Shown here: piece by piece, positions 5,425 to 10,555 of the stretch
Numbering within the stretch: the first letter of the stretch is position 1
Layout of the letters: each line of letters opens with the position of its first letter
Assembly (NCBI GenBank): GCA_030833605.1
Contig: JAURGV010000067.1
Coordinates: 1 to 10,555, forward strand
Origin: Rhodothermales bacterium
GTDB lineage: Bacteria > Bacteroidota > Rhodothermia > Rhodothermales > UBA10348
Direction: 5' to 3'
Length of the DNA: 10,555 bases
Notes under the pieces: generated by a model
Told to the model about the DNA's origin: nothing
Databases searched by the model: none
The model's input: only the letters and a program-made list of their open reading frames with translations
Translations under genes and position numbers: made by a program

Positions 5425-7192
5425 GAACGTCCTAACAGCCACCGTGCTGATCGCTCTTATTATGGTTGTTTGGTTAACGTGGCTTGCGCCCGAACCAGCT
5501 CCCGTTCAGCCCGCGCAGTCGATTTCCGATTCCACTAACGTCAGGCCTCAAGTAGACATGGTGCAACAGGCGCCTCCGCCTGTGGGAGCCGTTACCGCCC
5601 TTGCGCAGGACGACTCTACCTTCGTTAAGAGCCAAAACGTACAGACCGAACACATTCGGGTAGAAACGGACCTATACACGGCCGTCTTTTCCAATAAAGG
5701 TGGAACGCTCGTCTCTTTCGAGTTGAAAGAGTACCACAAGTTTGAGAGCGAAGATGCGGTAAACATGGTCGATACCACGAAGGGTGGATCGGTTGCTATT
5801 ATGTTTATGTCGCCTGGAAACAGGAGCTACGACACGCGCTCGTTCTTCTTTACCCCCGATGAAGAATCAGATCAAATAGATGCCACCGAGGCAGAGCGCT
5901 CGCTGACGTATCAGGTCGGTATTGGTGAAGGCAGTTTGGCGTTCACCTACACGTTTACGCCGGGGTCCTATGAAGTAGGTCTGGCTGTACAACAAACCAA
6001 CGCTTCGTCCTATTCCACGCTGGAAGGATATGAATTGTCGTGGGTGGGTGGAATTCCTTTCACCGAAGGGGACCACAAAGACGAAGGACTAAAATCTGGT
6101 GCCTACGCGCGCAGTGGTGGCGAGGTAGAATCCATAACGCTTGCCAGCGAAACCTACGACGAGCTTTCGCTCAACGGATCGGTTGATTGGATTGCCGTCA
6201 AAAATAAATACTTCGCCATGGCCCTGATGGCGGACGTGCCAACCCTGGGGGCGGAACTGGTTGGAGAGCGATTTGGAGCGGTAACCGACTCCTATTTGCG
6301 TCACGATTACATGGCGAGTCTTGAAGTTGCGGCTCCTGGAGTGGGTCCGGATACGTTTCGGATGTACATCGGGCCGGTTATCTACAAGAATTTCAGCCCG
6401 TATGGGGTGAAGCTATACGACATGGTCGATTACGGATGGGATTTCTTCGAAATCATCACGCGTCCTTTGGCCAAGTTTGTTTTCATCCCCGCGTTCACCT
6501 ATTTGCACGACGTAATTCCAAGCTATGGCTTGGTGATTATCCTGCTTGCGTTGCTCATTAAAGTGATTCTTCACCCGCTTACTCGCTCTTCGTTCAAGAG
6601 CATGGGTAAGATGCGGGAGCTGCAACCTCGGATGGAAGCCATCAAGGAGAAATTTGCGGACAACCCGCAAAAGCAGCAGGAAGCGATGATGAAAATGTAC
6701 AAGGAGACAGGGGTCAATCCTCTGGGCGGCTGTTTGCCGATGCTCCTGCAGTACCCCATTATCATTGCATTGTGGCAGTTTTTACCGCAGGCCATTGAAC
6801 TTCGCCAGCAAGGATTTTTGTGGGCAGCTGACCTTTCCGCCCCGGATATCATTCTACATTTGCCTTTCGAAATCCCGTTTTTTGGAAATTTCGTAGCCGG
6901 CTTTACGTTGTTGATGGGTATTTCCATGGTCTTCCAGATGAAGGTGTCCATGACGAATCAAAACAATCTGCAGGCGAAAATTTTCACCTACGTATTTCCG
7001 GTGATGATTTTTGTGATCTTTAACAAATTGGCTGCGGGTCTAAACTTGTACTACTTGTGCTACAACGTGTTAACCGCATTCCAGCAGAAGTTTGTCAACA
7101 AGCAGATTCACGAACACCCGGAAGAGTTGAAGGCAGCTCCTGCAAAGGTTGACCCGAAGCGCGGAAAAATCACCGGCAAAAAGTCTAAATAG
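5417..7192 (+). CDS. yidC: Membrane protein insertase YidC (Oxa1 family)
   Basis: The 591-residue protein inserts and folds inner-membrane proteins, alone or with SecYEG. It has the Gram-negative layout: TM1 at about 5-24; a Pro/Gln-rich linker; a large periplasmic beta-sandwich domain at about 75-345; and the conserved insertase core at about 350-565. The core shows IKVILHPLTRSSFKSMGKM, the cytoplasmic coiled-coil hairpin (LQPRMEAIKEKF...QEAMMKMYKE), VNPLGGCLPMLLQYPI and GLNLYYLCYNVLTAFQQ. The groove charge, Arg366 in E. coli, is Lys382 here. The tail is basic (KRGKITGKKSK), as expected for ribosome contact. The start is TTG at 5417, supported by the family N-terminus MDRN and a CGAGG six nucleotides upstream. 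mnmE follows closely. Confidence 0.97.
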   Translation: MDRNVLTATVLIALIMVVWLTWLAPEPAPVQPAQSISDSTNVRPQVDMVQQAPPPVGAVTALAQDDSTFVKSQNVQTEHIRVETDLYTAVFSNKGGTLVSFELKEYHKFESEDAVNMVDTTKGGSVAIMFMSPGNRSYDTRSFFFTPDEESDQIDATEAERSLTYQVGIGEGSLAFTYTFTPGSYEVGLAVQQTNASSYSTLEGYELSWVGGIPFTEGDHKDEGLKSGAYARSGGEVESITLASETYDELSLNGSVDWIAVKNKYFAMALMADVPTLGAELVGERFGAVTDSYLRHDYMASLEVAAPGVGPDTFRMYIGPVIYKNFSPYGVKLYDMVDYGWDFFEIITRPLAKFVFIPAFTYLHDVIPSYGLVIILLALLIKVILHPLTRSSFKSMGKMRELQPRMEAIKEKFADNPQKQQEAMMKMYKETGVNPLGGCLPMLLQYPIIIALWQFLPQAIELRQQGFLWAADLSAPDIILHLPFEIPFFGNFVAGFTLLMGISMVFQMKVSMTNQNNLQAKIFTYVFPVMIFVIFNKLAAGLNLYYLCYNVLTAFQQKFVNKQIHEHPEELKAAPAKVDPKRGKITGKKSK

Positions 7193-7260
7193 ACGGGGTC
7201 GCCATGCAAGGTACCCAGCCAGAAACGAGGCGGGATTCAAACGGTAGTGAGAATCTCGGA

Positions 7261-8682
7261 ATGAAAAGCGAAACGATTGTGGCGCGCGCGACCCCTCGAG
7301 GGGCCTCTGCGCTGAGCATCATTCGTGTATCCGGACCGAATGCTGTGCCCGTGGTAGATTCCATTTTTGAAGGCAAGCGGCTTTCTGCTCTAGCTTCTCA
7401 CACAGCCGTTGTCGGGTATTTGCGAGCCGTTGGAGAGGATTCCGAGGCCGCCCAGTTGATTGATCAGGTTGTCGTAACGGTATTTCTTGCACCCCACACG
7501 GCCACCGGAGAAGACGTGGTTGAAGTCACCTGCCATGGGAGCGATGTAACGAGCGACGAAATTGTACGATTGCTCACCCTTAATGGCGCCCGGATGGCGG
7601 GGCCTGGCGAGTTTACGTTACGCTCGTTTATGAACGGGAAAGTGGACTTGGCCCAAGCAGAAGCCATTGGTGAAATGATCCACGCACGGAGCCTGCGCTC
7701 GAGTCGCATATCCTTGGCGCATTTACGCGGCGAATACTCGGCAGAATTGTCGCTTGTGCGGGCGCACCTTTTGGAGTTGTTGGCGCTGATTGAATTGGAG
7801 CTCGACTTTTCGGAAGAAGATGTAGACTTCGCCGACCGTAACAGGCTAGAAGCCTTGTTGCAAGGTGCCAACGTCAAAATGGAGGCTTTATTGGCATCCT
7901 ACCGACTCGGTCGGGCCTTGACGGAGGGCATTCGTGTAGTTATTGCTGGTCGACCCAACGCGGGCAAGTCCACGTTGATGAATGCGCTACTTGGATATGA
8001 AAGAGTAATTGTAAGTCCTATACCGGGCACGACGCGGGATGAAATTGAAGCCGCAGTTACCTTCCGCGGCATTCCTTTTCAGTTTGTAGATACCGCGGGA
8101 TTGCGTTCGACGGAAGATGTTATTGAGGCCGAGGGCGTTCGTCGCTCTCTCCATTCATTAACCACGGCAGATTTGGTGCTGTATCTGGTTGATTTGTCGT
8201 CCCAAGATTTAGAACAAGAATGGCGAACGGTTTCTGAGATGAGGACGGCCATGCCAGACCGGACGGTGCTGGTGGTGGGCAATAAGTCCGATTTGGTAGA
8301 CGAATCGACGGGCGTCGAGAAAGCAACGAAAGACGGTGCTCGCCCGGAATGGGAAATCGATTACGAGATCAGTGCGCTCTCCATGCTTTCACAGGAAAGC
8401 CAAGTAACCAAACTGTTTGAAGAAATTGAACGTCTGACCGCCCTAAACGTTAGTTTAGAAGATGAACAACAAGTGGTGACGAGCCAGCGGCATTTTGCCC
8501 ATTTGCGAGCAGCCAAAGCGGCAGCGGAAAGGGCGCAGTTTCAGTTGGCTTCCGGTGGGTCGGGAGACATGCTTTCTGCCGATGTAAGGGCCATTATTGA
8601 ACACATTGGTGAAATAACTGGCGAAGTAACCAACGAAGATGTGCTAAGTCAAATATTTTCAAGCTTTTGCATTGGAAAATAA
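7261..8682 (+). CDS. mnmE: tRNA uridine-5-carboxymethylaminomethyl modification GTPase MnmE
   Basis: With MnmG this GTPase makes the (c)mnm5 modification at wobble U34 of tRNAs, using a folate one-carbon unit. Numbering from the ATG at 7261 (473 residues): the N-terminal folate-binding domain opens ETIVARATPRGASALSIIRVSG and contains GPGEFTLRSFMNGKVDLAQAEA. The inserted Ras-like G domain has GRPNAGKS (230-237), GTTRD (256-260), DTAG (277-280) and NKSD (341-344). The protein ends in the essential FCIGK, whose Cys belongs to the active site. All key residues are present. An in-frame ATG at 7204 would add 19 polar residues and leave only 11 nucleotides after yidC. I prefer 7261 because the family motif begins there, but 7204 is possible. 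mnmG follows after 71 nucleotides. Confidence 0.96.
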   Translation: MKSETIVARATPRGASALSIIRVSGPNAVPVVDSIFEGKRLSALASHTAVVGYLRAVGEDSEAAQLIDQVVVTVFLAPHTATGEDVVEVTCHGSDVTSDEIVRLLTLNGARMAGPGEFTLRSFMNGKVDLAQAEAIGEMIHARSLRSSRISLAHLRGEYSAELSLVRAHLLELLALIELELDFSEEDVDFADRNRLEALLQGANVKMEALLASYRLGRALTEGIRVVIAGRPNAGKSTLMNALLGYERVIVSPIPGTTRDEIEAAVTFRGIPFQFVDTAGLRSTEDVIEAEGVRRSLHSLTTADLVLYLVDLSSQDLEQEWRTVSEMRTAMPDRTVLVVGNKSDLVDESTGVEKATKDGARPEWEIDYEISALSMLSQESQVTKLFEEIERLTALNVSLEDEQQVVTSQRHFAHLRAAKAAAERAQFQLASGGSGDMLSADVRAIIEHIGEITGEVTNEDVLSQIFSSFCIGK

Positions 8683-8739
8683 GCGACAGTATCGAAGTGG
8701 GATATCACAACGCAAAAGGCCTATAACTATAAGGGAGAC

Positions 8740-8753
8740 AAGGGAATACAGGA
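8740..8753 (+). promoter_or_regulatory. Purine-rich ribosome binding region for the TTG start of mnmG
   Basis: AAGGGA at 8740-8745 lies eight nucleotides before the TTG at 8754, and AGGA directly abuts it. A second AAGGGAG lies at 8731-8737. An in-frame TAA at 8730-8732 and the absence of any ATG between it and the FAD-binding motif leave TTG as the start. Confidence 0.5.
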
Positions 8754-10555
8754 TTGACACATAGCTCGGATACATATGACGTAATTGTTGTCGGAGGTGG
8801 CCACGCAGGCAGTGAAGCCGCTGCCGCCGCTGCAAGAATGGGCTCCCGCACCCTACTCATTTCGATGAGTTTGGAAGCGCTGGGTCGCATGTCTTGTAAT
8901 CCTGCCATCGGTGGAATTGGTAAAGGCCAAATAGCGCGAGAAATCGATGCGCTAGGTGGCCTCATGGGTTTGGCGACCGATGTGTCGGGTATTCAGTTTC
9001 GCATGTTAAATCGATCGAAAGGGCCGGCGGTTTGGTCTCCGCGTGCGCAGTGCGACCGGCAAATGTATGCCGACCACATTCGATTCCTTTTAGAACAAGA
9101 GCCCAATTTGTACATGCGCGCCGATATGGCAGTGGATTTGTTAACAGAGGGGAATGTTGTAAAAGGTGTAATCACGCAGTGGGGCCAACACCTGTTTGCC
9201 AAAGCGGTGATTTTGACCAGTGGAACGTTCATGAACGGGCAAATACATATCGGGGAGAAGACCTATGGCGGGGGGCGTATGGGCGAAGGACCTTCTGTTG
9301 GTCTTACCGGCGCCTTGCATAAGCTGGGATTCGAATCGGGGCGCCTAAAAACGGGCACACCGCCTCGATTGGATGGTCGAACCATCGATTTTACTAACTT
9401 GGAAGAGCAAATGGGAGATGAAAACCCAACCCCTTTCAGTTATATGACCGACAAACTTCCCGAAAAGCAACGCAGTTGTTGGTTAACGTATACGAGCCAA
9501 GCCGTTCACGATATTCTTCGGACAGGTTTTGACAGAAGCCCCATGTTTGTGGGACGCATTCAAGGGACGGGGCCGCGCTACTGTCCGTCCATTGAAGACA
9601 AAATCGACCGATTCGCAGACAAATCTAGCCATCAATTGTTTTTGGAACCGGAAGGCTGGCGAACCGAAGAGATTTACGTCAACGGTTTCTCTACCAGCTT
9701 ACCGGAAGAAGTGCAGCTACAGGCCATTCATTCGGTACCAGGGCTTGAAAAGGCACATATGCTTCGTCCAGGCTACGCGATTGAATACGACTATTTTCCG
9801 CCGTATCAGCTGCGGTATTCGTTAGAAACCAAGGCTGTTCGCGGCCTCTTTCTTGCGGGTCAAATAAATGGTACCACAGGATACGAGGAAGCAGGGGCAC
9901 AGGGATTGGTTGCGGGAATGAATGCCGCGCAGTACGTGTTGGGTAGGGAGCAGATTATTTTCAAGCGCTCAGAAGCCTATATCGGTGTTCTGATCGATGA
10001 TCTAGTCTCTAAAGGGACGGATGAACCTTACCGCATGTTTACCTCCCGTGCCGAGCATAGGATGATGTTGCGGCAGGACAACGCCGATGAGCGCCTTGGC
10101 GAAATAGGCCACAAAATGGGTCTCGTCTCGGATGAGCGCATGAAAAGGATGGAGAATCGTAAGGCTGCGCGATCGGCTACCGCTGAAAACGTTCGGTCAA
10201 CCAGTATTCCACCTAACGCCATTAATGCGTACCTCGAAAGCGTGGGGACTACGCCGATCGCGCAGCCCGAACGCATTGCGAAAATCGCTTTAAGGCCTCA
10301 GGTTAACCTACAAGAGATATTAGAAACGTCAGAAATGACCTCGCTTGTGGCTGCCTATCATGGACTTGAATCCATCGTAGAAATGGTCGAAATCGATCTC
10401 AAATACGCGGGTTATATTGAGCGTGAGAACGATTTAATTCAAAAGGTCAATCAGATGGAAGACCTGCATTTGCCAGAAGAGTTGGATTATCATACCATCA
10501 AAAACATTACGATTGAAGCGCGACAGAAACTGTCTAAAATTCGTCCTGAAAATCT
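8754..10555 (+). CDS. mnmG: tRNA uridine-5-carboxymethylaminomethyl modification enzyme MnmG (GidA), 3' end outside window
   Basis: I translated this frame by hand; 600 codons are open to the window end, so only about 25-30 residues of the usual 620-630 are missing. MnmG is the FAD/NADH partner of MnmE in U34 modification. Residues 10-23 hold the FAD fold VIVVGGGHAGSEAA. SCNPAIGGIGKG carries Cys48, and PRYCPSIEDKI carries the catalytic Cys277, matching E. coli Cys47 and Cys277. Residues 369-388 (GQINGTTGYEEAGAQGLVAG) are the second signature. The C-terminal helical region that contacts MnmE and tRNA begins with YRMFTSRAEHRMMLRQDNAD, where His replaces the usual Tyr of SRAEYR. The start is TTG, giving MTHSSDTYD before the FAD motif; an upstream TAA and lack of ATG exclude alternatives. 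Everything seen suggests a functional enzyme. Confidence 0.96.
   Translation, partial: MTHSSDTYDVIVVGGGHAGSEAAAAAARMGSRTLLISMSLEALGRMSCNPAIGGIGKGQIAREIDALGGLMGLATDVSGIQFRMLNRSKGPAVWSPRAQCDRQMYADHIRFLLEQEPNLYMRADMAVDLLTEGNVVKGVITQWGQHLFAKAVILTSGTFMNGQIHIGEKTYGGGRMGEGPSVGLTGALHKLGFESGRLKTGTPPRLDGRTIDFTNLEEQMGDENPTPFSYMTDKLPEKQRSCWLTYTSQAVHDILRTGFDRSPMFVGRIQGTGPRYCPSIEDKIDRFADKSSHQLFLEPEGWRTEEIYVNGFSTSLPEEVQLQAIHSVPGLEKAHMLRPGYAIEYDYFPPYQLRYSLETKAVRGLFLAGQINGTTGYEEAGAQGLVAGMNAAQYVLGREQIIFKRSEAYIGVLIDDLVSKGTDEPYRMFTSRAEHRMMLRQDNADERLGEIGHKMGLVSDERMKRMENRKAARSATAENVRSTSIPPNAINAYLESVGTTPIAQPERIAKIALRPQVNLQEILETSEMTSLVAAYHGLESIVEMVEIDLKYAGYIERENDLIQKVNQMEDLHLPEELDYHTIKNITIEARQKLSKIRPEN

Noticed and set aside
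9529..9825. A 98-codon plus-strand frame inside mnmG
   Set aside because: mnmG reads through the region in another frame with all family signatures intact.

Overview
The window looks like an ordinary, vertically inherited stretch of chromosome from a member of the Bacteroidota-Rhodothermota-Balneolota group. I infer this from a TAnnTTTG promoter motif upstream of rpmH, the MDRN start of YidC, the Bacteroidota-like wording of MnmG (RQDNAD, ETKAVRGLFLAGQINGTTGY), and a PadR regulator joined to a long FtsX/MacB-type permease with an N-terminal prefix domain. The exact genus cannot be read from the sequence. Base composition looks fairly even across the window, and I saw no transposase, integrase, phage gene or CRISPR array.

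Left half (1-4365), all transcribed right to left. A tRNA-Val(TAC) gene with encoded CCA is followed by a strong intrinsic terminator. Next come an FAD-dependent HI0933/YhiN-type oxidoreductase and, after 144 nt, a PadR-family regulator. The regulator's stop overlaps the start of an 8-TM-type ABC permease by the classic ATGA. The permease runs off the left edge with 810 residues visible and no stop. No ATPase partner is visible.

Middle (4366-4682): a 317-nt divergent intergenic region with hairpins, a nested inverted repeat, a possible promoter for tRNA-Val leftward and a Bacteroidota-type promoter for rpmH rightward.

Right half (4683-10555), all left to right: rpmH - rnpA - (possible 43-residue ORF) - yidC - mnmE - mnmG, the last truncated by the window end. 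This is the widely conserved ribosomal protein L34/RNase P protein/insertase/tRNA-modification block. YidC inserts membrane proteins. MnmE and MnmG form the complex that modifies wobble uridine 34 of several tRNAs, and RnpA is the protein part of the enzyme that trims tRNA 5' ends. The block is conventional except that three of its five genes must start at GTG or TTG, and that no yidD lies between rnpA and yidC.

I found no convincing undescribed system. The points most worth a second look are the coupled small ORF between rnpA and yidC, the run of non-ATG starts, the nested inverted repeat at 4421-4461, and the PadR-permease pair.
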